Shown here piece after piece: positions 9,032 to 18,327 of a stretch of DNA of 64,000 bases (positions are counted from its first letter, which is position 1; every line of letters begins with the position of its first letter). Position numbers and translations under genes: made by a program. The notes beneath the pieces were generated by a model that did no database searches, was not told the DNA's origin, and worked only from the letters and a program-made list of their open reading frames with translations. Source of the stretch: Corynebacterium suranareeae (GTDB lineage: Bacteria; Actinomycetota; Actinomycetes; Mycobacteriales; Mycobacteriaceae); the NCBI RefSeq assembly GCF_002355155.1, contig NZ_AP017369.1, forward strand, positions 1,550,001 to 1,614,000, given 5' to 3'.

Positions 9032-9953
9032 TCAGTGAGTGTTTAAGGGGAGTTCAGTGGTTAGGGTGGGGTAGGAAGCTTGAGCGCCCGGCTTGGTGGC
9101 GGCATAAGCGCCAACTCGCGCAGAAAAGGTCGCGGCTTCTATGAAGACAGCGCCTTCAGAGAGCTTTGCGACGAGAGCCCCCGCAAACGCGTCTCCACTT
9201 CAGGTTGTGTCGACTGCTTCGATTTTTCAGGTGGGGATTGCCGTGAGTTTACCCGGCATGACAACCAGTGCACCTTCGGCACCAACCGTCATCACCACGG
9301 AAGCAAAACCATGCTCCAGCAATTCCGTGACCAAACCTTGGAGGATCCGAAGTTGTCGCTGGTGTTTCGAGGCTGTCCAGTACCAGAGCACCTTCATGTT
9401 CGTTGACCAACAATGGAACAGCACGACGCAGCTGAGAATGTCCCACGGACACAACTGGAGCCAGATTGATCACGACACCTGCTTGCGACAGATCAACGGC
9501 ACGCTCGAAACCATCGGCAGGGATCTCACCCTGAAGCAACACAATGCCGGCGTTCTCAATGAGCTCGGCGTGTTTGTCAACAAGCTCTGCGTTGACCCAA
9601 GCGTTAGCAACAGGGATGACGATGATGTTTTCACACATCGTCAGACACCGTAATGATGGCAAGACCAGGGGGATTTTCCACAGTGGCAATCGCGGACATA
9701 TCTGCTCCTGGTTCACGCATGTGGCTCAGTGCCTCGCCAAGCATTTGATCAGTTCCAACCGCACCGATCATGGTGGCTTTGGCATTAGTTGCGCTGCCGC
9801 GACTGCTTGGTTTGCACCTTTGCCACCAGCGCTAACTACACCGCCCCTGCCCAGGAGGGTTTCTCTGGGATCAGGGTGGCGTTGAACTTTAGCGGTGAGA
9901 TCGGCATTGATGGATCCTATTATGACAATGTCGGTACCGGTTGAGTTACTCAT
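9032..9953 (-). pseudogene. rbsK1: Ribokinase, decayed (3 frameshifts, 2 nonsense codons)
   Basis: Joined across frames the sequence reads as a full PfkB-type ribokinase, from DIVIIGSINADLTAKV and GGKGANQAVAAAQL to the nucleotide-binding SGDAFAGALVAKL and the C-terminal TELPLNTH. Three indels break it: one base lost near 9784-9790, one gained near 9631-9637, one gained (or two lost) near 9338-9345. Two in-frame TGA codons follow at 9227-9229 and 9200-9202; the second replaces the first Gly of the TGSGD motif. The ATG at 9953 overlaps the uriR stop, so the operon architecture is preserved. In the type strain I remember this gene as intact. Product: none functional expected. Confidence 0.9.
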
Positions 9954-10986
9954 TAGAGAGTTCATCCTTCTTCCTTAAAGTGGAATTGATGATTGATTCA
10001 CGATGAATGAGGGCAGTGGGGATCGTGGTTGTCGTGATGCTGGGCACCGTACCTGCTATTAATTCGGTCAGGATAGACACTGCTCGCTGGGCTAGTTGTT
10101 CCACATTTTGATCAATCACTGTCAACGGTCGAGGTTGGAGGGTAAAGAGCGGATGGGTATCAAAACCAATCACGCTGAGATCCTTTCCGATAACCAAACC
10201 AGCGTTATGGCAGGCTTCAATGACACCGATCGTCATCATGGAATCACCCGCAAAAAGAGTTTTAGCTCCCTGGTTGAGCAATTTCGTAGCACCGTCAAAT
10301 CTAACGCTTTGCTCGTACCCACCCAGAAAAATGAGCTGCTCGCCGATTTTGCAGTTGGCACAGGCTGCTTTGAAACTTTCTAATCGTTCGCGACCTGTCG
10401 AAGTATCCATGGGGCCAGAGAGATAGCCGATCGGCGCAGCGTTGTTGTGAGCTAGGAGTTCTACGGCTGCGTCGATTCCTGGTTGGGGATTGGACGTCAC
10501 CGATGGGATAGTGGAGCCTGCCGGGAGCTCTCCGTCAACCAACACTACGGGCATTCCTTGCTTCTGCAAGTCTTCTAGTTGATCCGCGCATTCTTCGTTG
10601 GGCACGCAGACGATTCCATCAACACCATGCGAGGTGAGAAATTCCAAAGATCCAGACATGGTAGTGGCATCTTCATTACTGTTGGTGATAATCGTGGCAA
10701 GTCCGGCATTGCTAGCAGTGCGTTGAATCTCGGTAACCATGGCAGCGAAGTCGTGGTTAATCAAACTGGGAACAATCACACCAATGGTGTTGCTGCGGGA
10801 ACTGCGAAGCGCACGAGCTTGAGCATTTGCCCGGTAGCCCAGATCAGAGGCTAACTGCTGGATTCTTTCACGAGTCGATGTCGCAACCGCCGGATTATCC
10901 GCCAGTGCTCGTGATGCTGTGGCGATGGAGACACCTGCTTGACGAGCGACATCTTTCAGAGTCGGTCGGAAATTTTCCGTCGCCAC
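9946..10986 (-). CDS. uriR: LacI-family repressor of the uridine operon
   Basis: The 346-residue LacI/GalR regulator has the N-terminal helix-turn-helix TLKDVARQAGVSIATASRAL (residues 8-27) with the hinge helix, then a periplasmic-binding-protein-like effector domain (IGVIVPSLINHDFAAMV onward). It should repress its own operon until uridine or a derivative binds. The start is a GTG at 10986 with AGAGG four bases upstream. Its stop overlaps the rbsK1 ATG, so the two were translationally coupled. A palindrome suitable as its operator lies 30 bp upstream at 11016-11031. Confidence 0.93.
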   Translation of the reverse strand: MATENFRPTLKDVARQAGVSIATASRALADNPAVATSTRERIQQLASDLGYRANAQARALRSSRSNTIGVIVPSLINHDFAAMVTEIQRTASNAGLATIITNSNEDATTMSGSLEFLTSHGVDGIVCVPNEECADQLEDLQKQGMPVVLVDGELPAGSTIPSVTSNPQPGIDAAVELLAHNNAAPIGYLSGPMDTSTGRERLESFKAACANCKIGEQLIFLGGYEQSVRFDGATKLLNQGAKTLFAGDSMMTIGVIEACHNAGLVIGKDLSVIGFDTHPLFTLQPRPLTVIDQNVEQLAQRAVSILTELIAGTVPSITTTTIPTALIHRESIINSTLRKKDELSNE

Positions 10987-11015
10987 GATGCCTCTTTATC
11001 TTATTGCCTACCTCT

Positions 11016-11031
11016 ATGTAATCGTTTACAT
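11016..11031 (-). promoter_or_regulatory. Putative UriR operator
   Basis: ATGTAATCGTTTACAT is a 16-bp palindrome (ATGTAA and TTACAT arms) with the central CG that LacI-family operators usually have. It lies 30 bp upstream of the uriR start codon, where a bound repressor would block the promoter. Confidence 0.65.
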
Positions 11032-11432
11032 AACCTATTACGTGCAAGGCTACGTTGGCAACAGGGGCAGAAATCGGGGGAATATTTTCATCAAGATGAT
11101 CCGTTTGCCCGAATTGGGTCTGTGATGTCTCCACTTTGGCGTTTAAGGGTTCGATAGCTCATGTTCGGCGAGAAACGGCAGATGGATTTTTCCGAATGTA
11201 ACCGGCTAGCCAAGGTATTTTGCTCCATAAGCGTAGACGGTGAACTATTACATTTCGGTTCTTACCCGAGACGTGGAAGCGAGCACCAAGTAAAAGCCCT
11301 ACGACTAGTCTCCCTATCAGATATGACATTTAGACGCTACAACCAAAGCGATGAGAAATCTTCTCTTACAACTCCAATCCTCCCAAAGCCATATCCGGTT
11401 GAAAATGGCCTTGATGGTAATCGCAAAGGGGA
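11032..11432. other. Gene-free stretch between uriR promoter and glycosyltransferase island
   Basis: About 400 bp without a supported gene. A plus-strand frame at 11161-11562 and a minus-strand frame at 11317-11517 have no recognisable domain and look like chance. This is the left boundary of the glycosyltransferase island; I found no inverted repeats or target-site duplications in it. Confidence 0.4.
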
Positions 11433-13460
11433 TCACCAGCTGGCAAACCATCTTTCTAATCGTAATGATCCCTGCCACGGATGCATCTGGGTGTGGATAA
11501 TTGCGGGGGTTTGGCAAGTAATCCGCTTATATCGGATTTGCCCTACATTCCGGTTTTTGTAGCGCAAAACTCCGTGGCCACCGAGCTGCTCCACACGCAG
11601 GAGGCATTCTGCGAGATCCGTGGGAGGGCAGAGGGGTTGGCTCAGTTCGATGCTGATTCTCCCTGTTGCAAAACCCACGCGTGGATCGGCTTGGAATAGC
11701 TCGGACATGGGACTCACCACACGAACGTCACCTGCTTGGAGCCATGCTGCCACCACTGGTTCGGGAGTATTCCCTGGAAGGGAAACAACAATGTCTTGTT
11801 GCTCGAAAAAAACACCGGCAGGGCGCGCTATCGGGTGAGTTATGCGAGAAGCCAGGGCGATAGACTCAGCATTTTTCTGGGCGAGCTTGTCCATCTCAGG
11901 CTGGACTCGGACATCCCACTCCGGCTCAAGGTGATCGGCGACGGCTTCGGGATCGTGAATGAAGATAGCACCGGTGTTCCACAGTCTCCATCCGAATTCC
12001 CAGTCTTCTCCACCATAACCAATCATTGTTTCGTCGAAGCCGTCGACCTGAGAAAACAACTGCTTCGAGGTACCTAGCACTGAGGAAATAATGAAGCGCC
12101 AGGAGGTATCATCAGATAGGCGCAGGTGGCGGGTATATTCCCAGGCGTCACGGAGCCACTGCGGTTCTACTCCGTCCTGAAGACGGGTACCCACCACCAC
12201 ACTGCGGGGATCAGCTGTGATCCATCTGCTCATCGCACTTAAATACCCAGGGCGGGGGACCGTATCGCCGTCGAGGAAAACTAGCACCTCGTGAGAGGCT
12301 GCCCGGGCACCTAAGTTGCGTGCGGCTGCTGCACGAAACCCCTGGTCTTCCTGGCGAACTACCGTTATGGGCAACGTCGAGGTAACCTCAGGCGAAACGT
12401 CGGATCCGTCGTCGGCGATAATAATCTCCACGTTGCCTTCATGGTTGTTTTTCTCGATCCCTGCGATGACTTTTTTTAAGGAGTCGAAGTCGTTGTAATA
12501 GGGAATTACGACGCTGACTGCTGCCGGATCATCAACTGGGCTCGGTGGTATGTTGCCACGCAGCCATGGTCCGAAATGTGTGATCCATAGATCCTGCCAG
12601 GAGGTGGAAACCTCCTGCCACCCCCAGGTAGGGAGTGTGTTAACGCGCTGGGTAAATTCTGGGTCTTTGGCTGCTTCGGCGAGCGCAGAAGGCCAATCGT
12701 TAACCACCACCACTTGCTCGGGATGATTATCTGCAACCTCACGGGCATAATCGCTATCGGCTACCAACACACGTCTCCCGGCAGCGAGCCAGCGCATTAA
12801 AGATCCTGATGCAGAGAAGTGTCGGTGGGCGCATACGGGGATGGCAATGCGGTCCATCTCCGCCCACAAGTCAGCATCGGAAAGGTAACCGGTAACTTCC
12901 ACCCCGGGCAACTCCATGTTCTCATGGCCTAAGGAGTACGTGCCCAGTGCGCGAACAGAAAGTCCGTCCACCTGCCGCGCCGCTGTGACAATGGTCTCAT
13001 GGCCTTTGCCTGGATAGATAAAACCGAGGACGCCGACAGTACCAGGCTCCGGGGTGCTGGCGGGGTCGGGTGCCTCAGGAAGGGGTAGAGCAATGACATG
13101 TATATCGCTGTCGAAGAAGGAAGCCTCGTGGAATGAGTTAGTCACCGAGAGGTCAGCCATTCGGGCCAGGCGCTGGTAAGCATTACTGCGGCGTTCGAAA
13201 CGCTCCAGTCCTTCCTCGGGTTGAGGTACGTCATGGAAGGAAACACTAAACGGATGACCTTCTACAGCTGCCAAAACGGCATCCACTGCGGACTCCGGAT
13301 CGGGCCCGAAAAGGTGGTCGGTAAACGTAACATGGATCGGGCCCGGGGGAAGGGTGTCCTCAAGGCCAGCTTGGAGGCCGCCACTGTGAGCTGCTAGTAG
13401 TCGCGCGTATTCGGTTACACCGTGTTCTGCGGGACCTACTAACAGGTGGGTGATATTCAT
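11433..13460 (-). CDS. Two-domain glycosyltransferase (GT4-like + GT2)
   Basis: The 675-residue protein joins two transferase modules. The N-terminal part (residues 1 to about 300) looks like a GT-B fold: GFIYPGKGHETIVTAARQ and an HFSASGSLMRWLAAGRRVLV segment as in GT4 proteins. Residues about 312-495 form a GT2 domain: VSVVIPYYNDFDSLKK, the metal-binding FLDGDTVPRPGY, and the GYGGEDWEFGWRLW motif of galactosyltransferase-type GT2 enzymes. The last 150 residues are unassigned. I chose the ATG at 13460 because AAGGAG lies eight bases upstream; an in-frame ATG at 13574 adds 38 unlike residues. It is cytoplasmic or membrane-associated, with no signal peptide. It is downstream of the WcbI-like gene in the same orientation. 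Sugar donors and acceptor are unknown. Confidence 0.82.
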   Translation of the reverse strand: MNITHLLVGPAEHGVTEYARLLAAHSGGLQAGLEDTLPPGPIHVTFTDHLFGPDPESAVDAVLAAVEGHPFSVSFHDVPQPEEGLERFERRSNAYQRLARMADLSVTNSFHEASFFDSDIHVIALPLPEAPDPASTPEPGTVGVLGFIYPGKGHETIVTAARQVDGLSVRALGTYSLGHENMELPGVEVTGYLSDADLWAEMDRIAIPVCAHRHFSASGSLMRWLAAGRRVLVADSDYAREVADNHPEQVVVVNDWPSALAEAAKDPEFTQRVNTLPTWGWQEVSTSWQDLWITHFGPWLRGNIPPSPVDDPAAVSVVIPYYNDFDSLKKVIAGIEKNNHEGNVEIIIADDGSDVSPEVTSTLPITVVRQEDQGFRAAAARNLGARAASHEVLVFLDGDTVPRPGYLSAMSRWITADPRSVVVGTRLQDGVEPQWLRDAWEYTRHLRLSDDTSWRFIISSVLGTSKQLFSQVDGFDETMIGYGGEDWEFGWRLWNTGAIFIHDPEAVADHLEPEWDVRVQPEMDKLAQKNAESIALASRITHPIARPAGVFFEQQDIVVSLPGNTPEPVVAAWLQAGDVRVVSPMSELFQADPRVGFATGRISIELSQPLCPPTDLAECLLRVEQLGGHGVLRYKNRNVGQIRYKRITCQTPAIIHTQMHPWQGSLRLERWFASW

Positions 13461-13599
13461 CCGTAGCGCTCCTTCTTTAGCCAAGCATTGCATCGGGCAA
13501 TGATCTGCGACTTTATCAAAACCTACTGAGGCTGCGGGGTGTAATTGCCATAGATGGTCATCGTTGTGGTTCATCGATTCCGTTCATCGGACCACATTT

Positions 13600-14538
13600 C
13601 TAGATCAAACCTAGCAATCTCAGTCGCTGCGCATGACGTTTCATCCCTGCCTTCAATACCTCTGGGTGCTCACGGTAGAACGCAAGCTGCGCTTGATGGA
13701 TATCTTCGGAGGGGAGAGGATGCCACGTCTCACGTCCCATCACCGTTATACCTAAGGCGAGGGCAGCACTGGCATCTATCGGCGCATTCAAGCCGCCCAG
13801 TAATTCACGGCCAGGATCTTGCACCTCACCAGATACACCGATGGCTGACAGTACCTGATATGCGAGAAATTCCAAGGTGCTGTTGTCAGGATGGTTAATG
13901 GTATGCCATATAGGCCAGGTTTCGATGAAGTCCGATACCCTCACCGTGCCATGAGCCTTTTCACGCTTCCGCAGCTCCGCGATGCTCATCTTGGCCAGTT
14001 CACGCAGACTTTCCTCCTCTATGGAAGACACAGCTGGGGCGTCGATTCCTCGTGATGCAGCTACTAGAGTCCGCAGATCGTGGTAAGGCACAACCGGCGG
14101 ATTGAGAGACGAATCGTTTGGGGAGCGGATGATAGCCTGATAGGGCATGAGGCCATCAAAACGCAATACTGGGAACCTAACCACACTGCCACTATCTGGC
14201 AGAAAACGGGCCAACTGGTCGGTGCCACAGGGCAACCCCCGATAATTATCGTGCACCGGCTGCATGATCAGAATATCGGTGGTCTGCAACACCACCCTAA
14301 TAAGATCGATATCTTCGTTGGTCCATTCATGGATGGCGGGGATACGGAAAGAATTCACAGCTCCGGTGGAATCAAGGAGTATGCGCAAGGATTCCGCCTG
14401 GCAGTTACCAACTACAGCTATAGTGGGATTTTCACTGATTTGGATCGGAGCACGAAGTCGGTAGAAGTCTGCGTAATGGCGACGGCGAGCCACAGTAGAA
14501 GGTTCCAAAAGCTCATTACCAAATGCCTGCGTATTCAT
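13600..14538 (-). CDS. WcbI-like polysaccharide biosynthesis protein
   Basis: The 312-residue protein contains the WcbI-type signature IAVVGNCQAESLRILL at about residues 39-54 and, further on, DILIMQPVHDNYRGLPCGTDQL. WcbI-like proteins occur in capsule clusters and have a Rossmann/SGNH-like fold; an acyl- or sulfo-transfer role has been proposed, not settled. It heads the leftward operon and is divergent from the first rightward glycosyltransferase. No Shine-Dalgarno precedes the ATG at 14538, only AT-rich sequence, so initiation may be leaderless. Confidence 0.72.
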   Translation of the reverse strand: MNTQAFGNELLEPSTVARRRHYADFYRLRAPIQISENPTIAVVGNCQAESLRILLDSTGAVNSFRIPAIHEWTNEDIDLIRVVLQTTDILIMQPVHDNYRGLPCGTDQLARFLPDSGSVVRFPVLRFDGLMPYQAIIRSPNDSSLNPPVVPYHDLRTLVAASRGIDAPAVSSIEEESLRELAKMSIAELRKREKAHGTVRVSDFIETWPIWHTINHPDNSTLEFLAYQVLSAIGVSGEVQDPGRELLGGLNAPIDASAALALGITVMGRETWHPLPSEDIHQAQLAFYREHPEVLKAGMKRHAQRLRLLGLI

Positions 14539-14596
14539 TAAATATAATATTACAGGTTATACAAGACGATTCGCCCATATCTAGAAAGGTGGTGCT
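14539..14596. promoter_or_regulatory. Divergent promoter region of the glycosyltransferase island
   Basis: Only 58 bp separate the two divergent operons. The left half is very AT-rich (ATATAATATTA), offering a TATAAT-like -10 for the leftward operon; TATACA near 14557 could serve the rightward one. AAAGGTGG at 14585-14592 is the ribosome binding site for the GTG at 14597. Confidence 0.55.
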
Positions 14597-15532
14597 GTGT
14601 CAATCAAAGTGCTGTCCATCCCGGCAGGCCATCCATACCCGCGAGCGTTGCAACCCGTGGGGGGATGGGAAGAAATCACAGTGTTGCCAGATCCAGTGGT
14701 GACCCCTGATAACCCAGAGCAGTGGTGGCCCCACCCTGCGTTTACACCTGAATGGTGGATCAACTCACAGAAGGTGGATGTGGTTCATGTTCATTTCGGG
14801 TTTGAACATCTTACCTTGGAACAGACCAGGCAGTTCACTGAAGTGCTCGATCGCAATGGTATTCCGTTGGTGCTTACGATTCATGATTTGGATAATCCCC
14901 ACCTGACTGACCAGAGCAATTACCACGAACAACTGCGCATTCTTGCTCGGGCTGCTACTCATGTATTCACGCTTTCGCAGCAGGCAGCGGAGGTCGTCTA
15001 CAGGCGTTATGGCAGCGCTGTAGAGGTGACGCCACACCCCGCGATCACCAAAGGTCAGCCACACCCAACTACTAACCGCTCCGGGGTGTTCCTTAAATCG
15101 GTGCGGGCCAATGTCATCACCGATCCGGGGTTTTATCGCGATCTAGGGGCGGAGATCTACATCCATGAGAATGGGCCATCGGAACTAACCAGTATGGCCG
15201 ATCACGTGCACATGCCCATGGACGATCAAACATTGCACAGCACGATCGCTCGACACCGAGTGGTCGTATTGCCATATAAATGTGGAACCCATTCTGGCTG
15301 GTTGCGTATGTGCCGCGATCTCGGCGTCAGCGTGGCCGTCCCGGATTGTGGTTGCTATGCATCTCAGATGCCGGGAGATGACGGTGTGGCTACCTACCGC
15401 ACCGGTGACGGCAAAGATGCAGCTCGCGCTGTGGCAATGCTAGAAAGCTGCTACCCCGCGCGTCCACACCCGGTGCCAGATGTCAGTGACCAACATCGTC
15501 ACGTTTATCTCACTGTAGCGGGTAAGCTATGA
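14597..15532 (+). CDS. Glycosyltransferase, GT4-like
   Basis: The 311-residue protein opens with VLSIPAGHPYPRALQP, continues with the VDVVHVHFGFEHLTLEQTRQF and IPLVLTIHDLDNPH strands of a GT-B N-terminal domain, and ends with a shortened C-terminal domain (VVLPYKCGTHSGWLRMCRDLGVSVAVPD) that fits the donor-binding half. It is shorter than a usual GT4 enzyme (350-400 residues). It is the first gene of a tightly coupled four-gene rightward operon and overlaps the next gene by ATGA. Start GTG with AAAGGTGG upstream. Substrate unknown. Confidence 0.75.
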   Translation: MSIKVLSIPAGHPYPRALQPVGGWEEITVLPDPVVTPDNPEQWWPHPAFTPEWWINSQKVDVVHVHFGFEHLTLEQTRQFTEVLDRNGIPLVLTIHDLDNPHLTDQSNYHEQLRILARAATHVFTLSQQAAEVVYRRYGSAVEVTPHPAITKGQPHPTTNRSGVFLKSVRANVITDPGFYRDLGAEIYIHENGPSELTSMADHVHMPMDDQTLHSTIARHRVVVLPYKCGTHSGWLRMCRDLGVSVAVPDCGCYASQMPGDDGVATYRTGDGKDAARAVAMLESCYPARPHPVPDVSDQHRHVYLTVAGKL

Positions 15533-16638
15533 AAATTGCTGTTGTTGCACCGGGGCGACACCCCATTATTGAACCCTATGCCGGTGGCCTAGAGGCATAC
15601 TGCGGCATGCTAGCCAATAGTCTGCGCAATCGAGGGCATGAGGTGGACTTGTACGCCCCGGCTGGGTCGGAGGGACATGTCCGTGATTTCGAGTTCCCCA
15701 GACCAGATTGGCGGTTCACTACCGCCGAGGAAAACGATCACGCCTATCCGCCTGGGCATTCGGAACAGGAGGATCGGGCGTTCGCGCGTCTGCGGGCGCA
15801 CCTTGAGGCAAGCAACTACGACGTGGTGCATAACAATAGTTTGCACCCGGAATTATTGTTATCACAGACCCTACCCCTGGTTACTACCTTGCACTGCCCA
15901 CCGGTAGATCGTATGGCAGCGGTGGCGCCGGAATCGAGGAGCGTTTTTACCGCAGTTAGCAACTCTACCGCCGCCAGCTGGGCTCTGCCTGGAATTCAGG
16001 TCATTCCTAACGCGGTGGATAGTTCTGTCTGGCGAGAGGGGCCTGGAGGTCAGAGTGCTATTTGGTTTGGACGTATTGTGCCGGAGAAGGCACCGCACTT
16101 GGCTATAGACGCCTGTCGCAAGGCTGGAATACCACTAACGATTGTGGGCAGACGTTCTAGCCCGACCTATTGGGCAAGCGAGATCCTACCGCGTCTGGGC
16201 AACGATGTGGAGTGGATCGGAACACTCAATCACACCCTACTGGCGGAGCGGGTTGGTCATTCTCGCGTCGCGGTGATCACCCCGGAGTGGGAAGAACCCT
16301 TCGGGTTGGTCTCCATCGAGGCGATGTCTTGTGGCACCCCAGTGGCGGCATTTGCGCGTGGCGGGATGGCTGACGTACTAGATGCCTCACCATGCCCGTC
16401 GGTACAGGCTGGTAACGTCGAAGCGCTCGCTCAGGCCATTCGTGATTCGAGGTTCGTCGACCGCACAAGGGTTGCCCATTATGCCCGTGAAAATTATGGG
16501 ATAGCTGCTTTCCTCGATCGCTACCTCGCGGTGTATAGAAAGGTGACAACAGAGAGATCGGACCCGAGAAAAGCTCCAGTCACTACCGGAATTGTGTCCC
16601 GTACCGCCGCTTTTGCCCATGAGGAGGTCCAGCGATGA
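15529..16638 (+). CDS. Glycosyltransferase family 4
   Basis: The 369-residue GT4 enzyme has the glycine loop YAGGLEAYCGMLANSLRNRGHEVDLYAP near the N-terminus, the SAIWFGRIVPEKAPHLAIDAC nucleotide-sugar domain entry at about residue 185, and the retaining-enzyme motif ITPEWEEPFGLVSIEAMSCGTPVAAF (E-x7-E type) at about residue 245. It should transfer a sugar from a nucleotide donor with retention. ATGA overlaps at both ends join it to its neighbours, so the four proteins are probably made in fixed proportion. Confidence 0.88.
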   Translation: MKIAVVAPGRHPIIEPYAGGLEAYCGMLANSLRNRGHEVDLYAPAGSEGHVRDFEFPRPDWRFTTAEENDHAYPPGHSEQEDRAFARLRAHLEASNYDVVHNNSLHPELLLSQTLPLVTTLHCPPVDRMAAVAPESRSVFTAVSNSTAASWALPGIQVIPNAVDSSVWREGPGGQSAIWFGRIVPEKAPHLAIDACRKAGIPLTIVGRRSSPTYWASEILPRLGNDVEWIGTLNHTLLAERVGHSRVAVITPEWEEPFGLVSIEAMSCGTPVAAFARGGMADVLDASPCPSVQAGNVEALAQAIRDSRFVDRTRVAHYARENYGIAAFLDRYLAVYRKVTTERSDPRKAPVTTGIVSRTAAFAHEEVQR

Positions 16639-17570
16639 TTGGCATGTATGCACACCACAGCGGTAGCGGGCACCTGCACCGCGTCCGCTCAATTTCTAGA
16701 CATCTGAATGAGGAAACTGTGATCTTTTCCTCCGCACCGGGCGCGGATATTCAGTTGCCCTTGGACACTGACCCGGATAATCCCACCCCCCGGGATCTGA
16801 CGGCTGGGGGAACTCTCCATTGGTCGCCTTTAGGAGTACCAGGACACACGCAGCGTTTGGCGCTTATTGCCGCCTGGATCACCAAGCATCGCCCCCGCGC
16901 ATTCTATGTAGATTGTTCCGTCGAGATCGCTAGCTTCGTACGTCTCATGGGCATTCCCGTAATTACGATCGCCATGCCAGGCTTTCGCCATGATCAACCC
17001 CATCAATTGAGCTACCACCAGGCAAGCGCCATAATCGCTGCATGGCCGGACTGGGTTCCCGTACCCACTCACCTGATCGCCCACGTGAATAAGCTCCACA
17101 TGGTTGGTGGTATCTCTCGCTTCGAACCTCCGACGAAGTCATGCCAGCGGTCCGGTGTGATAATCCTTCGTGGTGCAGGCGGTGATGACTTTGATAGTCA
17201 TACCTGGCCGGAGGCCACGGTGCTTGGCGGAGATAGGTTTGTGGATAACCCTATTCCACTGCTTTTGAGTGCTTCGGTAGCGATCGCAGCGGCCGGACAG
17301 AACTCCGTAGCTGACCTTGCCATTACTAGAACTCCTGCAATTATCCTCCCGCAGGACCGTCCTTTCGGTGAGCAGAGCGCCACCGCAAACACGCTGGCTC
17401 AAGCCCGGATTGCAGTAGTTCCCACCAGATTCCCGGAACCGGGAGAATGGGAGGTGTTGTTTGAACACGCGAGGAATAGAGCAGCGAACTGGCGCCTCTG
17501 GCAAGCCGAAGGTGCAGCTGAAAGAGCTGCAGCGGTGATTGAAAATGTGGCCAACGTGGAAGGAAATTAA
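16635..17570 (+). CDS. Glycosyltransferase, GT28/MurG-like
   Basis: The 311-residue protein starts MIGMYAHHSGSGHLHRVRSISRHL, a glycine/histidine loop like that of MurG-related enzymes, and its C-terminal half has AAAGQNSVADLAITRTPAIILP and RPFGEQSATANTLAQ, the GT28 donor-binding signature. The overlap ATGA with the preceding gene sets the start. The next gene follows after seven bases. MurG-like enzymes act on lipid-linked acceptors at the inner membrane, which would fit a glycolipid or polymer product; that is inference. Confidence 0.78.
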   Translation: MIGMYAHHSGSGHLHRVRSISRHLNEETVIFSSAPGADIQLPLDTDPDNPTPRDLTAGGTLHWSPLGVPGHTQRLALIAAWITKHRPRAFYVDCSVEIASFVRLMGIPVITIAMPGFRHDQPHQLSYHQASAIIAAWPDWVPVPTHLIAHVNKLHMVGGISRFEPPTKSCQRSGVIILRGAGGDDFDSHTWPEATVLGGDRFVDNPIPLLLSASVAIAAAGQNSVADLAITRTPAIILPQDRPFGEQSATANTLAQARIAVVPTRFPEPGEWEVLFEHARNRAANWRLWQAEGAAERAAAVIENVANVEGN

Positions 17571-17577
17571 CCAGAAT

Positions 17578-18327
17578 ATGAAGTATGCGGTAGTGACCAT
17601 AGCTGATGATTCACGACAAGAGCATGTGGACATGCAGCTGGAAGGATTGAAGAAATGGGCGCAAGGTACTCCACACTACCGCGGCTATATTGCCACAGAT
17701 ATGAACCTGGCGCGTGCCCGCAACGAAGTGGCTGCTAGGGCTATGGAAGACGGGGTCGAGCTACTGATTTTCCTTGATGCTGATTGTATTCCGGGGCCCT
17801 TCTTAATACCTTTCTACGTCGAGGCTGCGCGTAACTGGCCTGATGAAGTACTCTGTGGTCCGGTCACCTACCTTCAGGAACCTGACGATCGGGGATATCA
17901 ATTAGACACTTTGCTGGAGTTGACTAACCCCCACCCAGCGCGTCCGAACCTGCCCGCAGGGCAGAGTAGGTTAGGGACAGAAGACGAGTGGAAGTTATTT
18001 TGGTCGCTTTCCTTCGCGATGACCGCTTCCGCATGGCAGGATAGCGGAGGCTTTGATGAGGGTTACGTTGGATACGGAGGCGAAGATACTGATTTCGCGT
18101 TCCACCTCCGGGCGCAGGGTAAAAAATTGCGCTGGGTGGGCGGAGCCCACGCCTATCATCAGTGGCACCCAGTATCCTCTCCACCAATCGAACACCTCGA
18201 CGATATCTTGGCTAACGCGACGCGCTTCCACTCCATCTGGGGTGTCTGGCCCATGGAAGGCTGGCTGTTGGCATTCGCTGAACGCGGGTTGGTGAAGCGT
18301 GGTGACGATGGCTGGGTGCGCACCTAA
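17578..18327 (+). CDS. Glycosyltransferase family 2, galactosyltransferase-type
   Basis: The 249-residue protein is a compact GT2 enzyme: the metal-binding LIFLDADCIPGPFLIPF near residue 62 and the GYVGYGGEDTDFAFHLRAQG motif near residue 160, the same signature as in the two-domain transferase of the leftward operon. I chose the ATG at 17578 (GGAAGGA 12 bases upstream, seven bases after the preceding stop) instead of the in-frame ATG at 17539, which would lie inside the preceding gene. Last gene of the rightward operon. Confidence 0.85.
   Translation: MKYAVVTIADDSRQEHVDMQLEGLKKWAQGTPHYRGYIATDMNLARARNEVAARAMEDGVELLIFLDADCIPGPFLIPFYVEAARNWPDEVLCGPVTYLQEPDDRGYQLDTLLELTNPHPARPNLPAGQSRLGTEDEWKLFWSLSFAMTASAWQDSGGFDEGYVGYGGEDTDFAFHLRAQGKKLRWVGGAHAYHQWHPVSSPPIEHLDDILANATRFHSIWGVWPMEGWLLAFAERGLVKRGDDGWVRT

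Noticed and set aside
11161..11562. 133-codon plus-strand ORF at the left edge of the glycosyltransferase island
   Set aside because: No domain, no ribosome binding site, and overlaps the 3' end of the two-domain glycosyltransferase gene. I considered a transposase remnant but saw no DDE-type signature.
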